64,000 nucleotides of DNA from Mesorhizobium sp. B2-7-2 (lineage in GTDB: Bacteria; Pseudomonadota; Alphaproteobacteria; Rhizobiales; Rhizobiaceae): positions 124,001 to 188,000 of the forward strand of contig NZ_VFTZ01000007.1 of NCBI RefSeq assembly GCF_006440775.1, given 5' to 3'. Position numbers and translations under genes: made by a program. Position 1 is the first letter of the stretch. Every line of letters starts with the position of its first letter. Below are positions 8,253 through 17,572 of the stretch, one piece after another. The notes beneath the pieces were generated by a model. The model was not told the origin of the DNA, did not search any database, and saw only the letters and a list, made by a program, of their open reading frames with translations.

Positions 8253-9179
8253 TCAGCCTTTTTGGCGGCGCATCAAGGCCTCGAGCTCGGCATCGCCGCC
8301 TTCCGGCAGCATCAGCCGCACATGGGCATAGAGATCGCCATGGCCGCCTGCCTTTTCCGGCAGGCCCCTGCCCTTGAGGCGCAGCACCTTGTCCGAGCTC
8401 GACCATGCGGGCACGTTGACCGCGAGCTTGCCGGTCGGCGTCTCGACCGCCACTTTGGCGCCGAGCACCGCATCGGCCAGATCGACGGGAAGATCGACGT
8501 GCAGGTCGCGGCCTTCGATGCGGTAGCGTGAATGGCGGCGGATATGGATCTTGACCAGCGCATCGCCAGGCTGGCCTGGACCCTGCTCGCCCTGGCCCTT
8601 CAAGCGGATCGTCTGGCCATCCTCGACATAGGCCGGCAGCTTGACCGCCACCTTGCGGCCGTCGGGGAACATCGCCGTCACCTTATCGGCTGTGGCTGCC
8701 TCCTCGACACTGATATCCATGGTGACGTTGAGGTCCGCGGCCTGGACCGGCTGACGGCGGTCGGCCCGGCCGGCGCCGCGGGCGCCGGAGAAGGCATCGC
8801 CAAAAATCTGGCTGAAGATGTCGCTGTTGCCGTCGAACGGATCGCCGCCCGGGCGCCCGGTGCGAAATTCGAAATGCGCGCCGCCGGGGCCTTGCTGACG
8901 ACGGAATCCGGCGAACGGATCGCCGCCGGCCGCGCCTTCAAAGCCCTGGAATTTAGGCTTGCCGTCGGCGTCGATCTCGCCGCGATCGTAGGCGGCGCGC
9001 GTCTTCTCGTCGCCGACTATCTCGTAAGCCTGGTTGGCGGCGGCAAAACGGTCCTTCGCCTTCGGATCATTCGGATTCTGGTCCGGATGATATTTCTTGG
9101 CGAGCTTGCGGTAAGCCGATTTTATGTCCTTGGCCGATGCGTTCTTGGCAACGCCCAGCACCTCATAGGGGTCGCGCAT
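8253..9179 (-). CDS. DnaJ-type co-chaperone without zinc finger (CbpA-like)
   Basis: This 308-residue J-domain protein has the HPD tripeptide ([17 protein letters not shown]) in the first 70 residues, followed by a Gly/Phe/Arg-rich linker to about residue 135. The C-terminal substrate-binding domains contain [19 protein letters not shown] and [19 protein letters not shown]. The CxxCxGxG zinc-finger repeats of true DnaJ are absent, which makes it a class II or CbpA-like protein. It would stimulate DnaK ATPase in the cytosol. ATG at 9179 starts at the family-typical [10 protein letters not shown] rather than five codons upstream. It precedes fabI by about 110 bases on the same strand. Confidence 0.93.
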   Translation of the reverse strand: MRDPYEVLGVAKNASAKDIKSAYRKLAKKYHPDQNPNDPKAKDRFAAANQAYEIVGDEKTRAAYDRGEIDADGKPKFQGFEGAAGGDPFAGFRRQQGPGGAHFEFRTGRPGGDPFDGNSDIFSQIFGDAFSGARGAGRADRRQPVQAADLNVTMDISVEEAATADKVTAMFPDGRKVAVKLPAYVEDGQTIRLKGQGEQGPGQPGDALVKIHIRRHSRYRIEGRDLHVDLPVDLADAVLGAKVAVETPTGKLAVNVPAWSSSDKVLRLKGRGLPEKAGGHGDLYAHVRLMLPEGGDAELEALMRRQKG

Positions 9180-9294
9180 GCTTCCTGCCTGCAAGAGAGA
9201 ACGGATTTGTAGTCGCCCCCTATATGCGCTCGCATAGGAAGAAATTCCAGTGGCGCAAGGGCAATTGGCACCCGAAAATCAGAGTGCCGGACAA

Positions 9295-9756
9295 TCAGAG
9301 CGCCTTGAATTCCTGCATGCGCCAGCCGCCGGCTTCGGCCAGGCACAGCTTGCCCTTGTAGAGTGCGACACCGTCGAAGCTCTCGCGCGTGGCGCTGAAG
9401 CGGCGGCAGGTCAGGCCACCATCCTTCAGTTCCACCAGTTCGGTGATCGCGCCGCGTGACCCGGTTCCGGCATTGGCCCATGGCAGCGCCTGGCCGCCAA
9501 GCTCCTTCACGTCGGCGGAGGAAACCGCGTTGCCGATGGTGGTCTGGTCGGAGTCCTTATCAGCCGCCGGGGCAGCCGGCGACGACGGCGCGCTGGAGGT
9601 GATGATCGAGCGGTCGACGTCGGCCTTTTCGAGGCTGAAGCCGCCGGCACCGCAAGCGGCAAGCGATAGCGCCAACGTCACGACCACAGCCTTGACGCTG
9701 GCAGAAGCGATAACGCCCCATTGCCTGCTGTCAAAAGCTTGCGCGATACGCGACAA
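9295..9756 (-). CDS. probable lipoprotein, surface-antigen-like domain
   Basis: The 153-residue product has an N-terminal hydrophobic stretch that ends in a lipobox-like LSLAAC, with the cysteine near residue 35. This predicts lipidation and attachment to the outer membrane. A Ser/Pro/Ala-rich linker follows. The C-terminal domain (about 100-153) has the GSRGAITEL...CRRF...[13 protein letters not shown] pattern seen in short rickettsial/rhizobial surface lipoproteins of the RT0821/Lpp0805 type. Its function is unknown. It is divergent from pdxH, with 39 bases between the start codons, so the promoters must overlap the opposite coding region. Confidence 0.75.
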   Translation of the reverse strand: MSRIAQAFDSRQWGVIASASVKAVVVTLALSLAACGAGGFSLEKADVDRSIITSSAPSSPAAPAADKDSDQTTIGNAVSSADVKELGGQALPWANAGTGSRGAITELVELKDGGLTCRRFSATRESFDGVALYKGKLCLAEAGGWRMQEFKAL

Positions 9757-9795
9757 TCGGCCAACTCCTCCCGCAACGGTAAAATTCGGAAAACT

Positions 9796-10410
9796 ATGAA
9801 CGAAACTGAGTTAACAAGCAGTGACTTCACCGAGGCCGCGGAGCCGTTCAGGCTCTTTGCCGCATGGCTGGAGGATGCCACCAAAAGCGAGCCCAACGAT
9901 CCCAACGGCGTAGCGCTGGCAACCGTCGACGCCGACGGCATGCCGGATGTGCGAATGGTGCTGCTCAAGGGGTTCGACGAAAAGGGATTTGTCTTCTACA
10001 CGAATTTCGAGAGCGCCAAGGGCCGCGAGATTCTTGGCAGCATGAAGGCGGCGATGTGCTTCCACTGGAAATCGCTGCGCCGCCAGGTGCGTATACGCGG
10101 GCCGGTGGAGATCGTCAGCGACGCCGAGGCCGACGCCTATTACGCGACACGCCCGCGCGGCAGCCGCGTCGGCGCCTGGGCCTCGAAACAGTCGCGGCCG
10201 CTGGAAAGCCGGTTCGCACTGGAGAAGGCGGTGGCCGAATACACGGCGCGCTACGCCATCGGCGAGATCCCGCGCCCGAAACATTGGTCGGGTTTCCGCA
10301 TCCTGCCGCAGACGATCGAGTTCTGGCATGACAGGCCGTTCCGCCTGCACGACCGCATCCTTTTCTCGCGCAACGCCGCCGGCTGGGACAAGACGCGGCT
10401 TTATCCCTGA
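9796..10410 (+). CDS. pdxH: pyridoxamine/pyridoxine 5'-phosphate oxidase
   Basis: PdxH is the FMN-dependent oxidase that makes pyridoxal 5'-phosphate in the final step of vitamin B6 synthesis and salvage. The 204-residue protein shows the FMN-binding region ([19 protein letters not shown], then SAKGREI), the [15 protein letters not shown] segment, and the C-terminal substrate-binding [10 protein letters not shown] and GWDKTRLYP. The longest frame starts 75 bases earlier. ATG at 9796 was chosen because it gives the usual length and begins with the family-like acidic N-terminus. The gene stands alone and is divergent from a lipoprotein gene. Confidence 0.96.
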   Translation: MNETELTSSDFTEAAEPFRLFAAWLEDATKSEPNDPNGVALATVDADGMPDVRMVLLKGFDEKGFVFYTNFESAKGREILGSMKAAMCFHWKSLRRQVRIRGPVEIVSDAEADAYYATRPRGSRVGAWASKQSRPLESRFALEKAVAEYTARYAIGEIPRPKHWSGFRILPQTIEFWHDRPFRLHDRILFSRNAAGWDKTRLYP

Positions 10411-10431
10411 ACGGTACCGCAGGCGAAGGGC

Positions 10432-11184
10432 TCAGCCCTTCTTGCGCGTCATGAACGCAGTCAGCGCCGCGCGCGCCTCGTCCGACTTGAGCCGCTCGCG
10501 GAAATGTTCGCTTTCGACCTCGATGCGGGCGGTCAATTCCTCGCGCGGCTCGCGCATCAGGTCGCGCGCGATCTTCAGCGCCTGCGGCGGCTTGGCCGCG
10601 ATGTCGTTGGCGGCGGCCAACACCGCGCTTTCGAGGGAGCCTTCCGCGACGACATCGTAGATCATACCGGCGGCCTTGGCGCGCTCGGCCGAAAAGCCTT
10701 CGCCGAGGCCGAGCAGCGCGAAGGCGCCCTGCCGGCCAAGCAGCCGCGGCGCGATCAGGCTGGAGCCGGCTTCCGGCACCAGGCCGAGATCGACGAAGGG
10801 CGTGCGAAAGAGCGTTCGCGGGGTCGCAAAGGTCAGGTCGCAATGCAGGTTGAGCGTGGTGCCGATGCCGACGGCGATGCCGTCGACGCCCGACACCATC
10901 GGCTTTTCGGTCCTGGCCAACGCCATCAGGAAATCCCAGACCTCGTTGCCACCCTCGCCGCCGGTGGCGATGACCAGGAAATCGGCGAGGTCGTTGCCGG
11001 CGGAGAATGCGCCTGGAACGCCGAGGAAGACATGGACGCGGACCGCCGGATCGGCATCGCCTTCGGCGAGCGCCGCCGACATTTTCTCATACATGGCGCG
11101 CGTCAGCGCGTTCTTCTTGTCCGGGTGGTTGATGCGGATGATCTGCACGGCGCCCTGGCGCTCGACGAGGATGTGGTCTGTCAC
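10432..11184 (-). CDS. enoyl-CoA hydratase/isomerase family protein (crotonase fold)
   Basis: This 250-residue crotonase-fold protein has the two oxyanion-hole loops GAFSAGNDLADF and SGVDGIAVGIGTTL, and an acidic residue in GLVPEAGSSLIAP. The family hydrates or isomerises acyl-CoA thioesters. The C-terminal region is helical and ends LTAFMTRKKG. It starts 18 bases from the end of the acyl-CoA dehydrogenase gene on the same strand, so the two are cotranscribed and likely catalyse consecutive steps of an acyl-CoA degradation pathway. The specific substrate is not evident. Confidence 0.92.
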   Translation of the reverse strand: MTDHILVERQGAVQIIRINHPDKKNALTRAMYEKMSAALAEGDADPAVRVHVFLGVPGAFSAGNDLADFLVIATGGEGGNEVWDFLMALARTEKPMVSGVDGIAVGIGTTLNLHCDLTFATPRTLFRTPFVDLGLVPEAGSSLIAPRLLGRQGAFALLGLGEGFSAERAKAAGMIYDVVAEGSLESAVLAAANDIAAKPPQALKIARDLMREPREELTARIEVESEHFRERLKSDEARAALTAFMTRKKG

Positions 11185-11203
11185 GATTTTTTCCTTGTGA
11201 ACG

Positions 11204-12973
11204 TCAAGCGGAAATCAGTTGCTTGCCGGCGGCGGCGAGGCTCTCGGCGCCATTGATGACACGCTCCTTCAGGGCGCGCGTCTCGCCGAGCAGGTTTTCG
11301 GCGAAGAAGCGGCAAAGCGCGACGCGGCCGCGGTCGGCCAGCCCGCCTTGCGCCAGATAGGCGCCGCCGGCGGCGAGCGAGATCAGGCGCAGATAGGGCG
11401 TGGCGCCGGCCATCGCGGCGTCGGTCTTGCCATCGGCCGTGAGCTTCTGCAGGAAACGCGTCGCCTCGTCGAGATCGGCCAACGCACGGTCGAGATTGTC
11501 GGCGGTGCGGCCGAAACCGTCGATGTTGGAGGTGCGCACCGCATCGGCCACCGCTTTCAATTCGCCGATATAGGAATGCACATGCTCGCCGCCGCCGAGC
11601 GGCAGCTTTCGCGCCACAAGATCGATCGCCTGGATGCCGTTGGTGCCTTCATAGATCGGGGCGATGCGCGCGTCGCGATAAAGCGCTGCGGCACCTGTCT
11701 CCTCGATGAAGCCCATGCCGCCATGGGCCTGGACACCCAGCGAGGCGACTTCGACGCCGACATCGGTCGAGAAGGCTTTAGCGAGCGGCGTCAGCAGGTT
11801 GGCGCGGTCGCGCCAGTTGGCCGCTGCCTCGCCCTCGCCGACACGCGCGCGGTCGATGGCATGCGCGCAGGAATAGGCGATCGAGCGGGCGATCTGGGTC
11901 AGTGCCTTCATGGTTAGCAGGTTGCGCTGCACGTCCGGGTGATGGACGATCGGCGCCATGCCTGAGCCCGAATAGGCGGAAGCCTTGCCCTGGCGGCGCT
12001 CATTGGCATAGGCGATCGCCTTCTGGGTGGCGGCCTCAGCCACGGCCACGCCCTGCATGCCAACGGCAAGGCGGGCGTTGTTCATCATGGTGAACATGCA
12101 GGCCAGACCCTTGTTCTCCTCGCCGATCAGCCACCCGATGGCGCCGGGTGTGGAGCCTTGAAAACCGTCGCCATAGATCATGGTGCAGGTCGGCGAGGCA
12201 TGGATGCCGAGCTTGTGCTCTAGGCCGGAACAGAAGACGTCGTTGCGGGCGCCGAGCGAACCGTCGTCGTTGACGAAAAACTTCGGCACCAAAAACAGCG
12301 AGATGCCGCGCGTGCCGGCCGGCGCGTCGGGCAGCCTGGCCAGCACCAGATGCACGATGTTGTCGGTGAAATCGTGCTCGCCATAGGTGATGAATATCTT
12401 CTGGCCGAAGATGCGGTAGGTGCCGTCGCCGACCGGCTCGGCGCGGCTGCGCAAGGCCGCGAGGTCGGAGCCCGCCTGCGGCTCGGTCAGGTTCATCGTT
12501 CCCATCCACTCGCCAGAGACGAGCTTGGCGAGATATTTTTGCTTCAGCGCTTCCGATGCGTGTTTGTCGAGCGCCTCGACTGCGCCCATGGTGAGCGTCG
12601 GGCCGATGCCGAAGGCCATGGCGGCGGAGTTCCACATTTCGAGCGCGGCGACGCCGAGCATGGTCGGCAGGCCCTGGCCGCCGAATTCTTCCGGACCCGA
12701 CAGCGCGTTCCAGCCGCCCTCGATCCAGCGCCGGTAGAGCTCCTTCCAGCCGGGCGGCATGGTGACGGCAGAGTCGTTGAGCACAGCACCTTGCTCGTCG
12801 CCGATCTTGTAGAGCGGAGCGACCTCCTCGCTGGCGAAACGACCGGCCTCGGCCAGGATAGCGTCGACAAGGTCCTCGCCGAGATCGCCGAAAATGCCGG
12901 CGTCAAGTGCCGGCTTCAGCCCCGCCACCTGCTTCAGCGTGAAGGCTATGTCCTCGACCGGCGCGCGATACAT
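11204..12973 (-). CDS. acyl-CoA dehydrogenase, ~590-residue class (DmdC-like)
   Basis: The FAD-dependent dehydrogenase has 589 residues, longer than ordinary 380-residue acyl-CoA dehydrogenases because of an extra C-terminal domain. Visible signatures are MNLTEPQAGSDLAALRSRA (FAD/substrate loop), HGGMGFIEETGAAALYRDAR, and the presumed catalytic Glu in IAPIYEGTNGIQ. Proteins of this size class are often annotated as 3-methylmercaptopropionyl-CoA dehydrogenase (DmdC), but the substrate is not proven by sequence. The start at 12973 follows GGGAGGAGC. The 45 upstream codons of the open frame are basic and unlike the family. It is followed by a crotonase gene, which fits a two-step oxidation and hydration module. 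Confidence 0.93.
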   Translation of the reverse strand: MYRAPVEDIAFTLKQVAGLKPALDAGIFGDLGEDLVDAILAEAGRFASEEVAPLYKIGDEQGAVLNDSAVTMPPGWKELYRRWIEGGWNALSGPEEFGGQGLPTMLGVAALEMWNSAAMAFGIGPTLTMGAVEALDKHASEALKQKYLAKLVSGEWMGTMNLTEPQAGSDLAALRSRAEPVGDGTYRIFGQKIFITYGEHDFTDNIVHLVLARLPDAPAGTRGISLFLVPKFFVNDDGSLGARNDVFCSGLEHKLGIHASPTCTMIYGDGFQGSTPGAIGWLIGEENKGLACMFTMMNNARLAVGMQGVAVAEAATQKAIAYANERRQGKASAYSGSGMAPIVHHPDVQRNLLTMKALTQIARSIAYSCAHAIDRARVGEGEAAANWRDRANLLTPLAKAFSTDVGVEVASLGVQAHGGMGFIEETGAAALYRDARIAPIYEGTNGIQAIDLVARKLPLGGGEHVHSYIGELKAVADAVRTSNIDGFGRTADNLDRALADLDEATRFLQKLTADGKTDAAMAGATPYLRLISLAAGGAYLAQGGLADRGRVALCRFFAENLLGETRALKERVINGAESLAAAGKQLISA

Positions 12974-13096
12974 GTCTGCTCCTCCCATTCCGGCCGAGCG
13001 TAGGCGCATGGCCGAAGCGAAACCATCCACCTTTGGGCCGGCCTCACGCCTTCTTTTTACGTAAACGTCAACTTTTGTCACGCGGATTTTGCGAGA

Positions 13097-13280
13097 CTTC
13101 GTCATCACGGGCGGAGCGGGAGCGAAGCGGACGCGTAGACCCGAGGATCCATTCCGTGACCTTGGCTGCCGGATGCAGCAGAGTAGAATTCTGGACCGTA
13201 AAAGCGCCTCAACGTAACGGAATGGATTCTATGGTCTGCGCGCGTCGCTTCGCTCCTGGCTCCGCCATAGAATGACGAAA
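13097..13280. repeat. dispersed palindrome family A, full copy
   Basis: Full double-hairpin copy. The right half has arms CTATGG and CCATAG in place of the CTAGGG/CCCTAG of the 6488 copy, so both sides of the stem changed together. It sits in the roughly 420-base gap (12974-13394) upstream of the acyl-CoA dehydrogenase gene. No gene was seen in the rest of that gap. Confidence 0.88.
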
Positions 13281-13394
13281 TTGCGAAGGTCATGGCCAAA
13301 CTCAGGGCTGCAATTACCACTCAAAACTTCTAAGATGAGCTACATCCGGCTGGTATGATCCGCCGATTGCAGCGCAAAGTGAACCCGACATCCC

Positions 13395-13631
13395 ATGCTT
13401 GCCAGACCCGACGCCTATCGCTGCATCGAATGCGGGCTGCCCTACCGGGCGCCGGGCTTCCACTACTATCACGGCATCATCGAGGAAGGCCCCGCCTACT
13501 GGACCGATCGTGGCCTGTTGTGCTCGCCGCAATGCTCTCTCGCGCATCACAAGAAGCGCAAAACCGAAGGCACGCTGCCGCAGGAGCCGGCGCCCGATCC
13601 GTTCGAGGTTCCGTCACTCTTCAGGCGCTGA
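13395..13631 (+). CDS. small conserved protein with CxxC-type motifs
   Basis: A 78-residue protein with cysteines in two clusters, CIEC near residue 10 and CSPQC near residue 43, plus histidines (HYYHG, AHHKKRK). This spacing suggests a single structural metal site, probably zinc. The tail is basic and then proline-rich. The ATG at 13395 begins directly with the conserved part. I do not recognise a named family. It lies upstream of a GH25 muramidase on the same strand with about 75 bases between, but no functional link is evident. Confidence 0.7.
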   Translation: MLARPDAYRCIECGLPYRAPGFHYYHGIIEEGPAYWTDRGLLCSPQCSLAHHKKRKTEGTLPQEPAPDPFEVPSLFRR

Positions 13632-13707
13632 AGCCTTCGCGTTTTTGAAAGCACTTCCTTAACCATGGCGGTTCAGGATCGTTCCCTGGTCAGTGGGGAC
13701 ACCCTGA

Positions 13708-14871
13708 TTGAAAAAGCCGGCGCGCCCTCTTCGCCGCCTGGCGCTTCTCGCGGCGGCGGTTGCGCTGGGCACGGCGGCAAAGGCCTCGGATTTCTCCGAG
13801 CCGTGGAAGAATGCTGACCGCCCGCTGGTGATCGACGCCTACGAATACAATTCGATCGACTGGCAGCAGTTGGTCACCGACAAGCGTATCGCCGGCTTCA
13901 TCAACAAGGCGTCCGACGGGCTGCCGCCGCCCTATTTCTGCTTTGGGGCGGAAGCCGACGTCAAACTCTGCAAGGCGCAGTGGAAACGCTATGCGGTGAC
14001 GCGCGAATTGTTCCAGACGCGCAAGGTGGTGGCCAAGGCGCTTGGCCTGAAATGGGGCGCCTATCACCTCGCGCGGCCCGGCAATCCGGTCGAGCAGGCC
14101 AATAATTTCATCGATTTCGCCGAGCCGGCGCCCGACGAGCTGATGGCCCTCGACATCGAAGGCATCGATGCAACGCAATGGATGTCGCTGGAGGACGCGG
14201 AAGAATTCGTGCGCCAGGTGCATCGCCGCCTCGGCCGCTTCCCGGTGCTCTATGTCAACGGCAAGACCGCCCAGTATATCGCCGACAACCGCTACCGATA
14301 TCGGCTCCTGTCGCGGCTGCCGCTCTGGTATGCGCGCTACAAGCCAGACATCGACGTGCATTTCCCGATGGGCAACTGGCAGGGCTATGCGCTCTGGCAA
14401 TTCGCCGCGCACACCAATTGCGGCCGCTTCCGTTGCCCCTACCGCGTGCCCGGCACGCCCAACGACATCGACGTCAGCGTCGCGCCGATGAGCGCCGACG
14501 AGCTGCGCCGGCAATGGGCCTTTGGCGGCCTGCTCGACGTGCCGGCCGACTACCTCGCCTCGATCCCGGTGCCGGTTTCGCGCGAAAGAGCCCTCGCCGG
14601 CAAGGTGACGATCACCTATGCCGACGTGGCGGCGCCGCCGACCGTCGAGGAGATGGTCGCGGTGCTCGGCGCGCGCTGGGAGACATTCCGCGACGGATTC
14701 CGCATGCCGGTGGTGAAGACGGTGCCGCGGCGCGCCGGCTTCGGCATCGCGCAATATGTCGCCTGGAAACGCTCCGGACAGCGCACGCCGGAGCAGATAG
14801 ACGCGGCCTTCGCCGCTGCCGCCGATCCGGTCAGCACCGCCTCGACGGCGCTCGACAGCGCCAAGCGCTGA
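13708..14871 (+). CDS. secreted glycoside hydrolase family 25 protein (lysozyme-like)
   Basis: GH25 enzymes cleave the N-acetylmuramic acid to N-acetylglucosamine bond of peptidoglycan. The 387-residue product starts with a twin-basic signal peptide (KKPARPLRRLALLAAAVALG) and is presumably exported. GH25 hallmarks are VIDAYEYNSIDW, the acidic ALDIEG centre, PVLYVNGKTA, LWYARYKPDIDV and YALWQFAAH. A C-terminal region of about 130 residues after the catalytic domain is not recognised. The start is TTG at 13708, because an in-frame TGA lies immediately before it. The first ATG inside the frame would remove the signal peptide. Candidate roles are wall remodelling or defence, but neither is shown. 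Confidence 0.85.
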   Translation: MKKPARPLRRLALLAAAVALGTAAKASDFSEPWKNADRPLVIDAYEYNSIDWQQLVTDKRIAGFINKASDGLPPPYFCFGAEADVKLCKAQWKRYAVTRELFQTRKVVAKALGLKWGAYHLARPGNPVEQANNFIDFAEPAPDELMALDIEGIDATQWMSLEDAEEFVRQVHRRLGRFPVLYVNGKTAQYIADNRYRYRLLSRLPLWYARYKPDIDVHFPMGNWQGYALWQFAAHTNCGRFRCPYRVPGTPNDIDVSVAPMSADELRRQWAFGGLLDVPADYLASIPVPVSRERALAGKVTITYADVAAPPTVEEMVAVLGARWETFRDGFRMPVVKTVPRRAGFGIAQYVAWKRSGQRTPEQIDAAFAAAADPVSTASTALDSAKR

Positions 14872-14911
14872 CTTCTTCCAAGCGCCGACTTCTTCCGGGA
14901 GCCGAGGAACA

Positions 14912-15787
14912 TCAACGATGGTTGCCCAGGCTGGCATACATGCCGGTGGTGCGAAACTGCGTCGGATTGATGCCGTAACAGCGGCGAAAGACCTTGGAGA
15001 AATAGTTTGCATCCTCGAAGCCGCACAGCACCGCGACTTCCTTGACCGGCAGGAAATCGGCCTTGGTCAGGAGTTTCGCCGCCCGCTGCAGACGCTGCTG
15101 CAGCACGAATTCGGCCGGCGGCAATCCTTCGCTCTCAGCGAAGCAGCGCGAGAAATGGGCGCGGCTCAAGCCACTGATCTGGACCAGCTCCGCCACGGGC
15201 AGCGGCTTGTCGAGATTGGCGTTGATGTGGTCGATGACCGGCTGCATGGCGCTTTGCTTCTCGGCGAAGGCGTGCGAGCCGAAGACGTCGTCATAAAGCG
15301 CCATTGCCGCCTCATAGGCGATCGCCGAGGCCGCGCCTGGCGAAGCGGCGCCCTTGATCAGCCGCAGGCTGCAATCGGCAAGGTGATCGATGGTGGCCGG
15401 CTGCAGCCGCAGCACCGGGCCCGAGACGCTGAGGATGGACTTGTGGATGCGTAGCGCCTCCTCGCCGTTCATCGAGATCCAGAAGTATTCCCAGCGGTCG
15501 CCCTTGGCCAACCAGTAGCGATGGTTGTGCGGCACCAGAACCAGCAGCGTGTCGTTCGCCTGCAGGCGGTAATTGCGGCTCTCGTAGCGCAATTGACCGG
15601 TGCCGCCGATCGTATGCTGGAGCACGGTGAACGGGGTCTGGCCGCGCTTCCTGCCGTCCCAGTCATATGCCTCGTCCTCGCGCAGTTCATAGCCCGTGCT
15701 GGTCGGCATGGCATGCAGGCGCTGGCGGCCGCGCGGCAGCGAGATCGTCCGCATCAGCTTTCCGTTGGCGATCAGGTCCCGCAGCAC
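14912..15787 (-). CDS. agpT: AraC-family regulator of the alpha-galactoside operon (AgpT-like)
   Basis: This AraC/XylS regulator of about 291 residues has an N-terminal cupin-like sensor (LQHTIGGTGQLRYE, LVLVPHNHRYWLA) and two C-terminal helix-turn-helix units, LPVAELVQISGLSRAHFSRCF and VKEVAVLCGFEDANYFSKVF. The GTG at 15787 was chosen because GAGGG lies 7 bases upstream. A longer frame reaches an ATG at 15949, but those residues look non-coding. It is divergent from a GH4-ABC transporter operon, the same arrangement as agpT next to agaL1-agpABCD-agaL2 in Sinorhizobium meliloti, where the regulator activates the operon in response to alpha-galactosides. The symbol is transferred on that basis. 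Confidence 0.82.
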   Translation of the reverse strand: MLRDLIANGKLMRTISLPRGRQRLHAMPTSTGYELREDEAYDWDGRKRGQTPFTVLQHTIGGTGQLRYESRNYRLQANDTLLVLVPHNHRYWLAKGDRWEYFWISMNGEEALRIHKSILSVSGPVLRLQPATIDHLADCSLRLIKGAASPGAASAIAYEAAMALYDDVFGSHAFAEKQSAMQPVIDHINANLDKPLPVAELVQISGLSRAHFSRCFAESEGLPPAEFVLQQRLQRAAKLLTKADFLPVKEVAVLCGFEDANYFSKVFRRCYGINPTQFRTTGMYASLGNHR

Positions 15788-15803
15788 AAAATTACCCTCG
15801 AAA

Positions 15804-15847
15804 GCATAATCCTTCTCTGGCCCCCTCGGCGAATAAGCGCATAATCC
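15804..15847. promoter_or_regulatory. direct repeat, possible AraC-type activator site
   Basis: The nonamer GCATAATCC occurs at 15804-15812 and again at 15839-15847, in the same orientation, 35 bases apart. Both are in the divergent gap between the AraC-type gene and the GH4 gene. Direct repeats are the usual form of AraC-family sites. Use by this regulator is inferred from position only. Confidence 0.4.
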
Positions 15848-16000
15848 GGCTCTCAAGAACGCGAAAGACCCGCGGTCGAGGAGCGGGCGGGAGGAGAAAG
15901 AGCCGGATTTCCGGCTTTGGGTGGCATGCGCGCTGCTGCGCGCGGCCATGTTCTCTCCTTTGCTCCTTGCCTAGCATTCGATTGGATCGAGGTGAAGGTG

Positions 16001-17467
16001 ATGAGTTTCAAAATCGCTATTATCGGCGCCGGCAGCGTCGGATTCACCAAGAAGCTGTTCACCGACATTCTGTGCGTGCCGGAGTTCGAGGATATCGAAT
16101 TCGCGCTGACAGATGTCAGCGAGCACAATCTGGCGATGATCAAGGCGATCCTCGACAGGATCGTCGAGGCGAACAAGTTGCCGACCAGGGTGACGGCGAC
16201 CACCAACCGCCGCGAGGCGCTGGAGGGCGCGCGCTATATCATCAGCTGCGTGCGCGTCGGCGGGCTGGAGGCCTATGCCGACGACATCCGCATCCCGCTG
16301 AAATACGGCATCGACCAATGCGTCGGCGACACGATCTGCGCCGGCGGCATTCTCTACGGCCAGCGCAACATTCCGGTGATCCTCGACTTCTGCAAGGATA
16401 TAAGGGAGGTCGCCGCCACCGGTGCCAAGTTCCTCAACTACGCCAACCCGATGGCGATGAACACCTGGGCCGCGATCGAATACGGCAAGGTCGACACGGT
16501 CGGCCTCTGCCACGGCGTTCAGCATGGCGCCGAGCAGATTGCCCAGGTGCTCGGCGCGAAGTCGCCCAAGGAGCTCGACTATGTCTGTTCCGGCATCAAC
16601 CACCAGACCTGGTTCATCGAGCTCAGGCTGAACGGCCGGCCGATCGGCAAGGACGAATTGATCTCCGCCTTCGAGGCGCATCCGGTCTATTCGAAGCAGG
16701 AAAAGCTTCGCATCGACGTGCTGAAGCGTTTTGGGGTCTATTCGACCGAAAGTAACGGCCATCTGTCGGAATATCTGCCCTGGTATCGCAAGCGTCCCGA
16801 CGAGATCGCGCGCTGGATCGATATGTCCGACTGGATCCATGGCGAGACGGGCGGCTACCTGCGCTATTCGACCGAAACCCGCAACTGGTTCGAGACGGAA
16901 TATCCGCAGTTCCTCGAAGCGGCCTCGAAACCGATCGACCCGGCAAAACGCTCGAACGAACACGCCAGCCACATCCTCGAGGCGCTCGAGACCAACCGGG
17001 TCTATCGCGGTCATTTCAACGTCAAGAACAACGGCGTGATCACCAACCTGCCGCAGGACGCCATCATCGAATCGCCCGGCTTCGTCGACCGGTTCGGCAT
17101 CAACATGGCCGCCGGCATCACCTTGCCGGAAGCCTGCGCCGCCACCTGCATGGCTTCGATCAACGTCCAGCGCATGTCGGTGCATGCCGCGATCGCCGGC
17201 GATATCGACCTGTTGAAGCTCGCCGTGCTGCACGATCCGCTGGTCGGAGCCGTGTCGACGCCGGAAGAGGTCTGGCAGATGGTGGACGAGATGGTCGTCG
17301 CGCAGGCTCAATGGCTGCCGCAATATGCGCATGCCGTTCCGGCGGCAAAGGAGCGGCTTTCGAAATCCAAGGTCAAGACGCGTGAATGGGCGGGCGCGGC
17401 GCGGCGCAGCGTGCGCTCGATCGAGGAATTGCGCGCCGAAAAGGCGGCGCTGAAACAGGCCGGCTGA
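16001..17467 (+). CDS. agaL1: GH4 alpha-galactosidase/6-phospho-glycosidase family protein (AgaL1-like)
   Basis: Glycoside hydrolase family 4 enzymes use NAD+ and a divalent metal to cleave glycosides by a redox elimination. The 488-residue protein shows the Rossmann loop IAIIGAGSVGFTKKL, the NPMAMNTW block, and the metal-site region VGLCHGVQHGAEQ with its cysteine and a downstream SGINHQTWF histidine. ATG at 16001 follows GAGGTGAAGG; 28 upstream codons of the open frame were excluded. It is the first gene of an operon with a peptide/galactoside-type ABC transporter and a second GH4 gene. It likely hydrolyses imported alpha-galactosides such as melibiose or raffinose in the cytoplasm. Confidence 0.88.
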   Translation: MSFKIAIIGAGSVGFTKKLFTDILCVPEFEDIEFALTDVSEHNLAMIKAILDRIVEANKLPTRVTATTNRREALEGARYIISCVRVGGLEAYADDIRIPLKYGIDQCVGDTICAGGILYGQRNIPVILDFCKDIREVAATGAKFLNYANPMAMNTWAAIEYGKVDTVGLCHGVQHGAEQIAQVLGAKSPKELDYVCSGINHQTWFIELRLNGRPIGKDELISAFEAHPVYSKQEKLRIDVLKRFGVYSTESNGHLSEYLPWYRKRPDEIARWIDMSDWIHGETGGYLRYSTETRNWFETEYPQFLEAASKPIDPAKRSNEHASHILEALETNRVYRGHFNVKNNGVITNLPQDAIIESPGFVDRFGINMAAGITLPEACAATCMASINVQRMSVHAAIAGDIDLLKLAVLHDPLVGAVSTPEEVWQMVDEMVVAQAQWLPQYAHAVPAAKERLSKSKVKTREWAGAARRSVRSIEELRAEKAALKQAG

Positions 17468-17572
17468 GACCGGGACAAGCAGCCGGACCCGCAGGAGGCA
17501 GGTCCCGTCGGAATAAGCCGTCCCGAACAAGAGGCGGGCAACAGCAGACATCCAAACATCTGGGAGGAGACT

